From: a bacterium SCSIO 12827
GTDB taxonomy: Bacteria; Pseudomonadota; Alphaproteobacteria; Rhodospirillales; Casp-alpha2
Length of the DNA stretch: 64,000 nucleotides
Direction: 5' to 3'
NCBI GenBank assembly: GCA_024397995.1
Contig: CP073746.1
Location: 1,178,001 to 1,242,000, forward strand
This document shows, piece by piece, positions 16,197-24,129 of this stretch. The notes beneath the pieces are model-generated. The model had not been told where the DNA came from and did no database searches. It saw nothing but the letters and a program-made list of their open reading frames with translations. The stretch's first letter is position 1, and the number at the start of each line of letters is the position of its first letter. The position numbers were made by a program, and so were the translations under genes.

Positions 16197-17087
16197 TTAT
16201 CCCGCCTGGCGGGGCGCTTCCTGGGGGATGGTCGGAACTTCGTCGGAAATGGTGGTTCGGCGCATGTCGCGGACGTCCGCCGGGTCGTGCCAGCGGCCCC
16301 GGTGCATGGTGCAGCGATTGTCCCACATGACCACGTCTCCGGGTTGCCAGACATGGCTGTAGACATATTTGGGCTGCGTCGCGTGCTCCATAAGGTCCAT
16401 CAGGATGATGCGGCCTTCGGGCACGGGCAGGCCCTCGATGCTGCCGGCGTGGGACGCCAGATAAAGGCTCTTGCGTCCCGACCCCGGATGGGTGCGTACC
16501 AGGACCTGGCGGACAGGCGGCAGGCCCGTGCGTTCGCCCTCGTCGAAATCGGTATATCCCAGACGTTCCCGGGAATTCATGATGGAATGGATGCAGACGT
16601 AATGTTCGATGCGGGCCTTGGTGGCATCGTCCAGGTCGTCGTAGGCCGCGCGCATGTCGGCGAATTCCGTGTTGCCGCCGCCGCTCTTGGGCAGGACATG
16701 GGCCGCCAGGATGGAATAACGGGCGGGAATGGGTTTGAACGACGAATCCGTGTGCCACAACCGGTTGGCGTACATGTTGAGCAGGCGGAAATCGTCCTTC
16801 GGCAGCGGCTTGCCGCTTTCGTCCAGGTTGGAAATGTCGCTCATCTTCGGATCAAGCCGCGGGACATATCCCTTGCGATGCAGCTTGCGGCTGGTTTCCA
16901 GGGGGCCGAAGTTTTCCGAAAACCGCCGTTGTTGCGCGTCGTCCAGGGACTGGCCGCGAAATGCCAGAACCCCGTAGGTGTCCATGGCGGCACGGATGTC
17001 GGATACCTGGTCTGCGGTCAATTCGGCGGCAAGGTCGATGTCCGTGACCTCTGCGGCCAGAACCGGATGAAGGGGCGTGATTTTCAC
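16197..17087 (-). CDS. TauD/TfdA-family Fe(II)/2-oxoglutarate dioxygenase
   Basis: A 296-residue protein with the family's iron facial triad: His and Asp in LWHTDSSFKP and the distal His in NRCTMHRGRWHDP. An Arg in DMRRTTI should hold 2-oxoglutarate. The N-terminus ITPLHPVLAAEVTDIDLA is typical of TfdA-like members. These enzymes hydroxylate small substrates such as sulfonates, phenoxyacetates or carnitine-like compounds; the substrate here is unknown. The GTG at 17087 is chosen because GGGAGGA sits 9 bases upstream; a TTG at 17105 would place that ribosome site inside the gene. A GntR-type palindrome lies 62 bp upstream. Confidence 0.87.
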   Translation of the reverse strand: MKITPLHPVLAAEVTDIDLAAELTADQVSDIRAAMDTYGVLAFRGQSLDDAQQRRFSENFGPLETSRKLHRKGYVPRLDPKMSDISNLDESGKPLPKDDFRLLNMYANRLWHTDSSFKPIPARYSILAAHVLPKSGGGNTEFADMRAAYDDLDDATKARIEHYVCIHSIMNSRERLGYTDFDEGERTGLPPVRQVLVRTHPGSGRKSLYLASHAGSIEGLPVPEGRIILMDLMEHATQPKYVYSHVWQPGDVVMWDNRCTMHRGRWHDPADVRDMRRTTISDEVPTIPQEAPRQAG

Positions 17088-17149
17088 GGTCGAATGTCCT
17101 CCCAAGTCGTGCGTGGCGTCGGGGCGCCCTGACCCGTTTTGGGTCCATT

Positions 17150-17161
17150 ATTGTATACAAT
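17150..17161. promoter_or_regulatory. Perfect 12-bp palindrome, GntR-type operator candidate
   Basis: ATTGTATACAAT is a perfect palindrome. Operators of the FadR/VanR branch of GntR regulators commonly have a TTGTATACAA-like core. It lies between the dioxygenase gene (minus) and eipB (plus), closer to the dioxygenase, so repression of that gene by an unlinked GntR regulator is the simplest reading. No GntR gene is visible in the window. Confidence 0.45.
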
Positions 17162-17250
17162 GTACCTATTTTAGGGGTGACGATCCAGCGTTCCGTGCAG
17201 GTCGCTACCTTTACGGCCCGGCGTTTAAGGCTCTAAGGTCGCCGGTAAGG

Positions 17251-17268
17251 CGGGGACATGTATCCCCG
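17251..17268. repeat. Hairpin in the eipB leader
   Basis: CGGGGA and TCCCCG pair perfectly around a CATGTA loop, 26 bases before the eipB start codon and upstream of its GGTGGAG ribosome site. It may simply structure the 5' untranslated region. Confidence 0.35.
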
Positions 17269-17294
17269 GCGCAAACCACCGGGTGGAGACGACC

Positions 17295-18125
17295 ATGACA
17301 GTCAGAATGGCCCCAGCGCTGGCCGTGGCCGGGATAACCGCCATAACGATGATGTCGAGCCCCGTTGCGGCAGACAGTCTGGTGTCGCACAAGGCGGTCT
17401 ATCACCTTCTGCCCGGCCCTATTTCCGGACAGGTGCCCTATGACGGGGTCGAGGGCCTGGTCACCCGTTCGGTCGAGCGGACCTGCGACGGCTGGATCGT
17501 CGCCGAGCACATGGTCATGCATATCCTGACCCGGGTGGGTGGGGTGATTGACAGGGAAATCCGCTTCACCAGTTGGGAATCGACGGACGGCACGCGCTAT
17601 CGTTTTGCCGCGACGATCAAAAGCAAGGCAGGCGATGAGGATATCAAGCTGAATGGCCGTTTGGAGGTCGCCGGCGAAGGGGGTGGTGGCGAAGCGGTCT
17701 ATGCAGCGCCGGACGGCAAAAAGGTGAAAATCCCCGAGGACACCTATCTGCCGGTCGGGCAAGTCCGCAAGCTTTTGGCCGCCGCCCGGGGCGGGGAGAA
17801 ACAGGTGCGGTTTCACGTTTTCGACGGGACCGAGGATATCGGCCCTCAATTGATGTCCAGCGTGATTACCGGCCGCTTCAAGGCGGGTGAGGGCAAGGGT
17901 CTGCAGACGGCCTGGGGCCCTCTGGGCACCGGGCCCGGTTGGCAGGTGTCGTCAGCCTATTTCGAAATCACGGGCGCACAGCCGCAATCGACGCCCAGTT
18001 TCCAGTTCACCATGGAGTTGCTGGACAATGGCGTGCCGCGCCGCATGGAGATGGACCTGGGCGGGTTCGTCGTCATTCAGGCGCTCAAGGAAATCCATCC
18101 GCTGCCGGAACCCAGCTGTGGCTAA
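17295..18125 (+). CDS. eipB: Cell envelope integrity protein EipB homologue (DUF1849)
   Basis: A 276-residue exported protein with an N-terminal signal (MTVRMAPALAVAGITAI, ending near SSPVAA). The mature protein begins SLVSHKAVYHLLPG and continues with EGLVTRSVERTCDGW and REIRFTSWESTDGTRYRF, the pattern of the alphaproteobacterial DUF1849/EipB family. In Brucella this is a periplasmic beta-sheet protein needed for envelope integrity, with a conserved disulfide. The two cysteines expected for it are visible, in RTCDGW and at the C-terminus in EPSCG. The ATG at 17295 is preferred over an upstream GTG because GGTGGAG lies 6 bases before it. Confidence 0.85.
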   Translation: MTVRMAPALAVAGITAITMMSSPVAADSLVSHKAVYHLLPGPISGQVPYDGVEGLVTRSVERTCDGWIVAEHMVMHILTRVGGVIDREIRFTSWESTDGTRYRFAATIKSKAGDEDIKLNGRLEVAGEGGGGEAVYAAPDGKKVKIPEDTYLPVGQVRKLLAAARGGEKQVRFHVFDGTEDIGPQLMSSVITGRFKAGEGKGLQTAWGPLGTGPGWQVSSAYFEITGAQPQSTPSFQFTMELLDNGVPRRMEMDLGGFVVIQALKEIHPLPEPSCG

Positions 18126-18154
18126 CGTGCGGCCAGCGGCAAGCCGCGGAGGCG

Positions 18155-18934
18155 TCAGCCCTTGCGGGCCTTGGCGATCAGTTGGCGCAGGGTGTCGACA
18201 TCGACCGCGCCGGGCACCAGTTCATCGCCGACGATGAAGGCCGGTGTGCCGCGAATGCCGAGGGTTTCGGCGATCTGGTGATTGCGGTTGATCTCGGCGG
18301 TGACGGAATCGGACGCCATCTCTTTCTTGAGCTTATCAGCGTCGTATCCGGCGGTTTTGGCGATCTTCAGGATGCGGTCTTCGGGCAGGCCGCCCGAGGT
18401 CGCCATCAGGGCGGCGTGGAAGGCCAGGTATTTGGCCGGATCAAGCTTCCAGGCGGCCAGCGCGGCGCGCGACGCGGTCACCGATTCCGGGCCCAGGATG
18501 GGGAATTCCTTGAACACCCAGCGCAGGTTCTTGTCCGAATCCAGAAGTTCGCGCAGCACTGGAAACACCCGCTTACAGTAGCCGCAGTGGTAATCGAAAA
18601 ATTCGACCACCGTGACGTCACCCTTGGGGTTTCCGGCGACGGGGGCGTTGGGGTCGTTGATCAGGCTGTCCTTATGCGCCGACAGCGCCATTTTAGCCTG
18701 GTCCGCCTGGGCCTGCTGTTCGCGCTCACGGTAGATGCGGATGGCGTCGACGATGACCTCGGGATTGGCGAGGAGATATTCGCGAACAACGGTCTCGATG
18801 GCGCCGCGCTGCTGTGGGTCCATGACGGACGTCTTGTCCTGGGCCTGTGCGGCCGGCGCGATGAGCAGAATCCCTCCGACAAGAGCGGTGGCGATGAGCG
18901 AGACGCCCGGCAAGGCGGCAAACCGAAAGGTCAT
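18155..18934 (-). CDS. Periplasmic DsbA-family thiol:disulfide oxidoreductase
   Basis: A 259-residue thioredoxin-fold protein with a signal peptide ending near APAAQAQ. The active site is FFDYHCGYCKRVFPV, a CGYC motif. The cis-Pro loop is GIRGTPAFIVGDE. An N-terminal helical region (about residues 35-95) precedes the thioredoxin fold, as in Com1/ScsC-like members where it mediates oligomerisation. It probably forms or isomerises disulfides in the periplasm, possibly including that of EipB, which is encoded convergently 29 bases away. The second of two near-adjacent ATGs (18934) is used because AAGGA is then 6 bases upstream. Confidence 0.88.
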   Translation of the reverse strand: MTFRFAALPGVSLIATALVGGILLIAPAAQAQDKTSVMDPQQRGAIETVVREYLLANPEVIVDAIRIYREREQQAQADQAKMALSAHKDSLINDPNAPVAGNPKGDVTVVEFFDYHCGYCKRVFPVLRELLDSDKNLRWVFKEFPILGPESVTASRAALAAWKLDPAKYLAFHAALMATSGGLPEDRILKIAKTAGYDADKLKKEMASDSVTAEINRNHQIAETLGIRGTPAFIVGDELVPGAVDVDTLRQLIAKARKG

Positions 18935-19023
18935 GGTCATTCCTTATCCAAATGGTGGGCGCATATTGGTCCAGACCGCGGCAAGGGGCAAGCGGGTGCG
19001 CAGGCCGTCATGTCACGATCCCG

Positions 19024-19785
19024 TCAGCGCAGCAGGCGAATGTCGGAAATCAGGGCCGCTGGAACGGATGTGCCGGGCCGGGTTGGCGGCGCGGCGGCCA
19101 CGCGCACGGCGACGAACACGATCCGCGTATGGCTGGTCGACAGGCCCGGCCAGGCCGTGTCGTGCAGGGAGATCAGGTCGATGCCTTCCTGCCAGCGCTT
19201 GCCCAACGCTTCCTCGCCGCCGCGCACTGTATAGCGCGCGGGGGTGCCGTCCTTGGGCATGTCCATGGTCCCGCGGCGCAGCGCCTTGTCGTTCCACACC
19301 AATTCCAATACCCGCACATCGTCCGGCAGGCGGCGCAGGGTTACGTCCTCGGGGTCGAGCGGGCGGGACGTGTCGGTGAAACCGACGATCACCCGGACCG
19401 GATGATAGGGCGGGGCATGGGGAGACATCTTCCAGTTCCAGGTCAGAAAGGGGGCGGCCAGAAGGTGCTGGTCGATGCGACGACCCAAGATCAGGTCGTC
19501 CGGCCCCGCCGACAGGTGGACAACCGGCAGGCCCTCATCCATCGCCATGCGCGCGCGCCCACCCAAGGGATCGCCGACGATCAGCCAGCGGTCCCCCGGG
19601 TCCAGGCCCGCGAAAAGGGGCGAGGGGCCCAGGGTCGCCATGATGTTCTGGATGTCGCTGGGCGATTGGCCGGGAGCAAGGCGGTCGCCGCCGTGCTGGC
19701 CGGCCATGCAGCCGGTCAATGCCGCACTCAGCACCGCTGCCGCGACAATCATCCGCACGGCCACGGGGTGCCGCCGGGGGGCCAC
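19024..19785 (-). CDS. Predicted lipoprotein, DUF3047-like (tentative)
   Basis: A 253-residue protein with a lipoprotein signal: after VAPRRHPVAVRMIVAAAV comes the lipobox LTGC. The mature part has an RIDQHLLAAPFLTWNWKMS segment, HPVRVIVGFTD, RVLELVWND and a late SHTRIVFVAVRV strand. This order loosely resembles DUF3047, whose members have a WxW strand followed by a second Trp-containing strand; I am not certain. GTG at 19785 is used as start, because it lies 2 bases after the stop of the upstream protease gene and has AAGGAAC in front. It is thus translationally close-coupled to the M48 protease. Function unknown. Confidence 0.6.
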   Translation of the reverse strand: MAPRRHPVAVRMIVAAAVLSAALTGCMAGQHGGDRLAPGQSPSDIQNIMATLGPSPLFAGLDPGDRWLIVGDPLGGRARMAMDEGLPVVHLSAGPDDLILGRRIDQHLLAAPFLTWNWKMSPHAPPYHPVRVIVGFTDTSRPLDPEDVTLRRLPDDVRVLELVWNDKALRRGTMDMPKDGTPARYTVRGGEEALGKRWQEGIDLISLHDTAWPGLSTSHTRIVFVAVRVAAAPPTRPGTSVPAALISDIRLLR

Positions 19786-19787
19786 GC

Positions 19788-21149
19788 CTATTGTTCCTTC
19801 CGCTTCTGCTGCTGGATTTCGGCGGCGTTGATGATGTCCTTGGCGCGCACCCATTCAGGGCTGCCTTCGGGGAATGAACGGGCGGCGACCTCGCCGTTGT
19901 AGATCGCCTTTTCCATTTCGCCCCGAAGGAATGCGGCGTCGGCGTGGTAAAGGCGGGCCCGCGGCTCGTCGCCTTTTTTGTAATAGGCATTGCCGAGCAG
20001 CTGGTAGATGGATGGTGAAAACCGTTCGTAATGGGCCGCGAACTTCAGATTCTCGATGGCGTCGTCAAGAACCGTATCGTCGCCGGTCGCCAGTTCGATG
20101 CGGGCCAGTTCCAGACGCAGCAGGTCCGATTCCGGCTTCAATTTCACGGCTGTGGCGTAGGACGGCATGGCGTCCTTGGCATTGCCGTTTTCATACAGGC
20201 CCTGGCCCCTGATCTCGTGAAAATAGGGATCATCGGGATACTCGGCGATCAGACCGTCGATGGCCTTCAGGAACTCGTCGACCCGCGCGGTGCGGAAATA
20301 GGCGATGGCCCGGGCATATCGGGCCGGCACGCTGGTGTCGTCGCTCTTGAACTTGCGCAACGCCTGCCCCGGCGTGAGAAAGGCAAGCAGCTTGGCCTGC
20401 ATCCGCGCATGCCGGGCGACCAACTTCGGGTCATCCTGGACCTTGGAATAGGGGGACCGCGCCAGATGCGCTTCCAGCGCGTCGATACGTTCGCGGGTCA
20501 ACGGGTGGGTCAGCAAATAGGGGTCGCGGCTGGCGCTGATCAGAAGTTCGTTGGATTCCAATTTGCCCATGAAGTCCAACAGGCCCTTGGTCGATTGTTT
20601 TGTGCGGTCCAGGTAGGTCATGGCGGCCTGATCGGCGGCCGCTTCATGGCCGCGGTTGTAGGCCAGAAACGAACGTTGCAACATGCTCTGCCCGCCGCCC
20701 AGGATCGCCGCACCCGCATCGGGGGCGCCGGCGATGACCGCGGCGCCGCCCAGGATCATGGACAGGATTTGGGCGGCCGCCGTGCGTGACAGGGCCTCGT
20801 GGGTCCGTGCCAAGTGGCCGCCTGCAATATGGCCCGTTTCGTGGGCAATCACGCCGATCACCTGCCCGGGGGTGTCGGCCTGCAGCAATAGCCCCGTATT
20901 GAGGAACATGTTTTGGCCGCCCGCGACAAAGGCGTTGAGTCGGTGGTCGTTTACGAGGTAGGTCTTGATGGACTTGGGATTCAGGCCCGCGGCCTCGAAA
21001 ACTGGCGTCGCGTATTCCTGGATGATATTTTCGATCTCGACGTCCCGAATCATCGATAAACGCTGGGCAAGGGAAGCCGTCGACCAATAGCATAGGCCGA
21101 TGCCAAAAATAATGATTAAAAACAACGGTTTAAAGATGCGGCTTTTCAA
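19788..21149 (-). CDS. M48-family metalloprotease with TPR tail (BepA/YfgC-like)
   Basis: A 453-residue exported protease. The N-terminal hydrophobic segment (residues ~6-28) is a signal peptide or anchor. Zinc ligands are H103 and H107 in GVIAHETGHIAGGH, with the third in GHEAAADQ (E169). The C-terminal ~200 residues are TPR-like (YFRTARVDEFLKAIDGL, LLGNAYYKKGDEPRARLY). E. coli BepA has this arrangement and works on outer-membrane protein assembly and degradation of misfolded LptD; a similar role is likely. It is followed immediately by a lipoprotein gene and is divergent from the GGT-like lipoprotein. Confidence 0.9.
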   Translation of the reverse strand: MKSRIFKPLFLIIIFGIGLCYWSTASLAQRLSMIRDVEIENIIQEYATPVFEAAGLNPKSIKTYLVNDHRLNAFVAGGQNMFLNTGLLLQADTPGQVIGVIAHETGHIAGGHLARTHEALSRTAAAQILSMILGGAAVIAGAPDAGAAILGGGQSMLQRSFLAYNRGHEAAADQAAMTYLDRTKQSTKGLLDFMGKLESNELLISASRDPYLLTHPLTRERIDALEAHLARSPYSKVQDDPKLVARHARMQAKLLAFLTPGQALRKFKSDDTSVPARYARAIAYFRTARVDEFLKAIDGLIAEYPDDPYFHEIRGQGLYENGNAKDAMPSYATAVKLKPESDLLRLELARIELATGDDTVLDDAIENLKFAAHYERFSPSIYQLLGNAYYKKGDEPRARLYHADAAFLRGEMEKAIYNGEVAARSFPEGSPEWVRAKDIINAAEIQQQKRKEQ

Positions 21150-21234
21150 AGCAATCAGCGCCGGTTGGGACGCGTTCCCTTCTGTTTCCGGGCCCGGTAA
21201 ACGTAGTCACGGTCCGGGGCCCCGTCAATTCACC

Positions 21235-22896
21235 ATGCCGATAGTGACCGTTGCACTTTGCGCCGGGCTTGTCGCCGGCTGTTCGGGGGGCATTCCCAAT
21301 CCGTTCGGCGGAAGTAAGAAGGAAGAAAACACCAAGCAGTTGGGCGAAACCGGCTTCGTGCGCGGTTTCCTGGGCGGTATCGTCGCCGACGATCCGCAGG
21401 CGGCCCTCGTTGGGCGTGACATCCTGTCGGCCGGCGGGTCCGCGGCGGATGCGGTGACGGCCATGTACTTTACCCTGGCGGTGACCAAGCCGGCCCACGC
21501 AGGCCTGGGCGGCGGCGGTGTCTGCGTCATTCGCGATAACGTCAATAAGCGCAACGACGTTCTGTCCTTTCCGGCGCTGGTTCCCCAGGGCGCCGGCGGT
21601 GCCGACCGGGGCAAGGTGCCCGTGCCGGGCAATCCCAGAGGGTTCGCGGTGCTGCATGCGCGCCTCGGCAGTCTGAAGTGGGGGCAGGTGGTGCAGCCGG
21701 CGGAAAACCTGGCGCGGTTCGGCGGCATCGTGTCGCGTGCCTTCGCCACGGATTTGCGCCAGCAGGCCGGGCGCCTGGCGGGACTGCCCGACGCGGTGGC
21801 CCTGTTCCGCAAGGCCGGGACGCCGAACCTGGCCAAGGAAGGCGACCGCATGGACCGCCTGCGCATCGCGGGCGTGCTTGGCCGTTTGCGGGTGCGCGGG
21901 GTCGGCGATTTTTATCAGGGCCAGCTGGCGCGTGATTTCGTCGACGACGCCAACAGCCAGGGCGGGGCGCTGACCATCGAAGACATGCGGGCCTACCTGC
22001 CCGAGGTTCGGCCCGCGATCACGCTGCCTTATATCGAACGCACGCAATTCCTGTTTCCCTCGCCCCCCGTTCTGGGCGGTGCCTTGGCGGCGGAGCTGAC
22101 GGGCATTCTTGCCCAGTCCAAATATTTCGAACTGGACGGCGCGGCCCGCACGCATGTGTTCGCCGAAGCGGCCCTGGCGGCACAGGCGCGGCGCACGGAT
22201 TGGCTTCGGCGGGACGGTCTTGTGACGCAGCCGGCCTATTATCTTGCCGATGCCGAACGCCATGCCTTGATCGCCCGCGCGCTTGATGAAGATCGCCACG
22301 CTCAGCGTCCGCCCGCCGGGGACGCGGCGATTCCGCTGCCGCCGGGGGCCGACGCAACGGGTATTGTTGCGATCGATCAATTTGGTTCGGCCGTCGCCTG
22401 CACCGTATCCATGAACGGGGCTTTCGGCTCCGGCAAGGTTGCCCCCTCGCTTGGGTTTCTTTTGGCCCGGCCGTCGGGCAAGGACAGCCTGCCGCCGGTG
22501 ACGGCGACGCCGCTGTTGTTGGTTGGTGAGGCGCGCGTCAAGAAAGACGAGGAACGTGTGTTCATGGCCGCAACGGTGACCGGTGGGCCCGGTGCCACGG
22601 AGGCCCTTGCCGATCTGGCCCTTCGGGTGTCCGGTGGCGGACAGGGCCTGGAATCGGTGCTTGCGGGCCCACGCCTCTATTATGCCGAAGGCACGGATGC
22701 CTTGGTCATCGAACCCGGCCTGCCCAAGGACCAGCAGGCGGCGCTGCGCGAACGGGGCCATACCTTGCATCCCGGTGCCTCGGGCGTGCGCATCAATGCC
22801 ATCTATTGCGACAGCGGCGTGCCGAATGAAAACCAGGCCTGTGCCGCCTTTGCCGATCCGCGTGGCTTCGGGCTCGGCGCGGTCGGCGACCGCTAG
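21235..22896 (+). CDS. Gamma-glutamyltransferase-like lipoprotein with altered nucleophile site
   Basis: A protein of the GGT (Ntn-hydrolase) family. N-terminal family motifs are GGSAADAVTAMYFTLAV and HAGLGGGGVCVI. The region that normally holds the catalytic Thr (TTHxSVVDxxGNAV) aligns with ATGIVAIDQFGSAV, so the first Thr is Ala and only the second remains. It is followed by NGAFGSGKVAPSLGFLL as in the family. The start is uncertain: ATG 21235 gives MPIVTVALCAGLVAGC with a lipobox, but no Arg/Lys and a poor ribosome site. ATG 21136 gives a longer N-terminus that overlaps the start of the divergent protease gene. Either way an LVAGC lipobox suggests an outer-membrane-linked lipoprotein. Activity as a transferase is doubtful. 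Confidence 0.75.
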   Translation: MPIVTVALCAGLVAGCSGGIPNPFGGSKKEENTKQLGETGFVRGFLGGIVADDPQAALVGRDILSAGGSAADAVTAMYFTLAVTKPAHAGLGGGGVCVIRDNVNKRNDVLSFPALVPQGAGGADRGKVPVPGNPRGFAVLHARLGSLKWGQVVQPAENLARFGGIVSRAFATDLRQQAGRLAGLPDAVALFRKAGTPNLAKEGDRMDRLRIAGVLGRLRVRGVGDFYQGQLARDFVDDANSQGGALTIEDMRAYLPEVRPAITLPYIERTQFLFPSPPVLGGALAAELTGILAQSKYFELDGAARTHVFAEAALAAQARRTDWLRRDGLVTQPAYYLADAERHALIARALDEDRHAQRPPAGDAAIPLPPGADATGIVAIDQFGSAVACTVSMNGAFGSGKVAPSLGFLLARPSGKDSLPPVTATPLLLVGEARVKKDEERVFMAATVTGGPGATEALADLALRVSGGGQGLESVLAGPRLYYAEGTDALVIEPGLPKDQQAALRERGHTLHPGASGVRINAIYCDSGVPNENQACAAFADPRGFGLGAVGDR

Positions 22897-22918
22897 GCCG
22901 GGGATCGGCCGCAGGCAT

Positions 22919-24067
22919 ATGGCGTTGAAATCATCCAATCGCGGCCAGGTGCCGCCGTTCATCGTCATGGACGTCATGCGCGCCGCCGAGGAACGCGAAC
23001 GCGCCGGTGAAAAGATTCTTCACCTGGAAGTCGGCCAGCCTGGCACCAGTGCCCCTTCCAAGGTGATCGAAGCGGCCCGCCAGGCCCTCGACCAAGAACG
23101 CATCGGCTATACCAACGCACTTGGTATGTGGGGGCTGCGCGAGGCCATCGCCCGCCATTACGGCCGGGCCTACGGCGTTGCCGTGGATGCCGAGGACGTG
23201 GTGGTGACGACCGGCTCGTCCGGCGGGTTCGTGCTGTCCTTCATGGCCGCCTTCGACCCCGGCGACCGGGTCGCTCTGGCGTCGCCGGGATACCCGGCCT
23301 ACCGCAATATCCTGACCGGCCTGGGGGTCGAGGTGATCGATCTGCCGACGACGCTTGAGGATAATTTCCAGCCGACAGTGGCGCGGCTCAAGGCACTCGA
23401 CCAAGACCCCGATGGCCTGATCGTCGCCAGCCCGTCAAACCCGGCGGGGACCATGATCGCTCCGGCGGAGTTCAAGGCCTTGGTCGATCATTGCCGGGAA
23501 CGCGGCATTCGTCTGATTTCCGATGAGATCTATCACGGCATCACCTATGGCGTGCCGGGGGTGACGGCGCTGGCCCATACGCGGGATGCCGTGGTCATCA
23601 ACAGTTTCTCGAAATACTATTCCATGACCGGCTGGCGGCTGGGCTGGATGGTCGTGCCCAAGGATCTGCATCGGGCCATCGAATGCCTGGCGCAGAACCT
23701 GTTCATCTCGCCGCCCGGCATTTCCCAGCACGCGGGCATGGCCGCCTTCGATTGTACCGAGGAACTGGAAGCCAACGTCCGCCATTATGCCCGCAACCGG
23801 GCGCTGTTGTTGGACAAGCTGCCGAAGGCGGGGTTCACGCGTCTGGCGCCGGCCGAGGGGGCGTTCTACATCTACGCCGACGTCTCGGACCTAACCAACG
23901 ATTCCACGGAATTCTGCCGCCGCATGCTGGCCGAGGTCGGCGTCGCGGCGACGCCGGGCGTTGATTTCGACCCGACCCGAGGCGACCATTTCGTGCGGTT
24001 TTCCTTCGCCGGCGGCGAGGACGAGGTATCGCAGGCCGCCGATCGTCTTGTGAGTTGGAAACGCTAA
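22919..24067 (+). CDS. Class I/II pyridoxal-phosphate aminotransferase
   Basis: A 382-residue fold-type I aminotransferase. The PLP lysine is K232 in NSFSKYYSMTGWRLGW. Other family motifs are GYTNALGMWGLREAIARHYG, the SPSNPAGTMI substrate loop and DEIYHGITYG. It resembles the aspartate/aromatic aminotransferase branch; the amino-acid specificity cannot be set by eye. ATG 22919 is chosen because it begins the conserved N-terminus and lies 22 bases after the GGT-like gene, suggesting one transcript. A strong terminator follows at 24071. Confidence 0.88.
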   Translation: MALKSSNRGQVPPFIVMDVMRAAEERERAGEKILHLEVGQPGTSAPSKVIEAARQALDQERIGYTNALGMWGLREAIARHYGRAYGVAVDAEDVVVTTGSSGGFVLSFMAAFDPGDRVALASPGYPAYRNILTGLGVEVIDLPTTLEDNFQPTVARLKALDQDPDGLIVASPSNPAGTMIAPAEFKALVDHCRERGIRLISDEIYHGITYGVPGVTALAHTRDAVVINSFSKYYSMTGWRLGWMVVPKDLHRAIECLAQNLFISPPGISQHAGMAAFDCTEELEANVRHYARNRALLLDKLPKAGFTRLAPAEGAFYIYADVSDLTNDSTEFCRRMLAEVGVAATPGVDFDPTRGDHFVRFSFAGGEDEVSQAADRLVSWKR

Positions 24068-24070
24068 CGA

Positions 24071-24104
24071 AAAACGCCGGCGAGTGAGGCACCCGCCGGC
24101 GTTT
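24071..24104. terminator. Bidirectional Rho-independent terminator
   Basis: AAACGCCGGCG and CGCCGGCGTTT form a perfect 11-bp stem around an 11-base loop, flanked by A-runs on the left and TTTTC on the right. It lies between the convergent aminotransferase and RNase E genes and can serve both strands. Confidence 0.85.
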
Positions 24105-24129
24105 TCTTAACGTCACTTACCGTTCAGAT

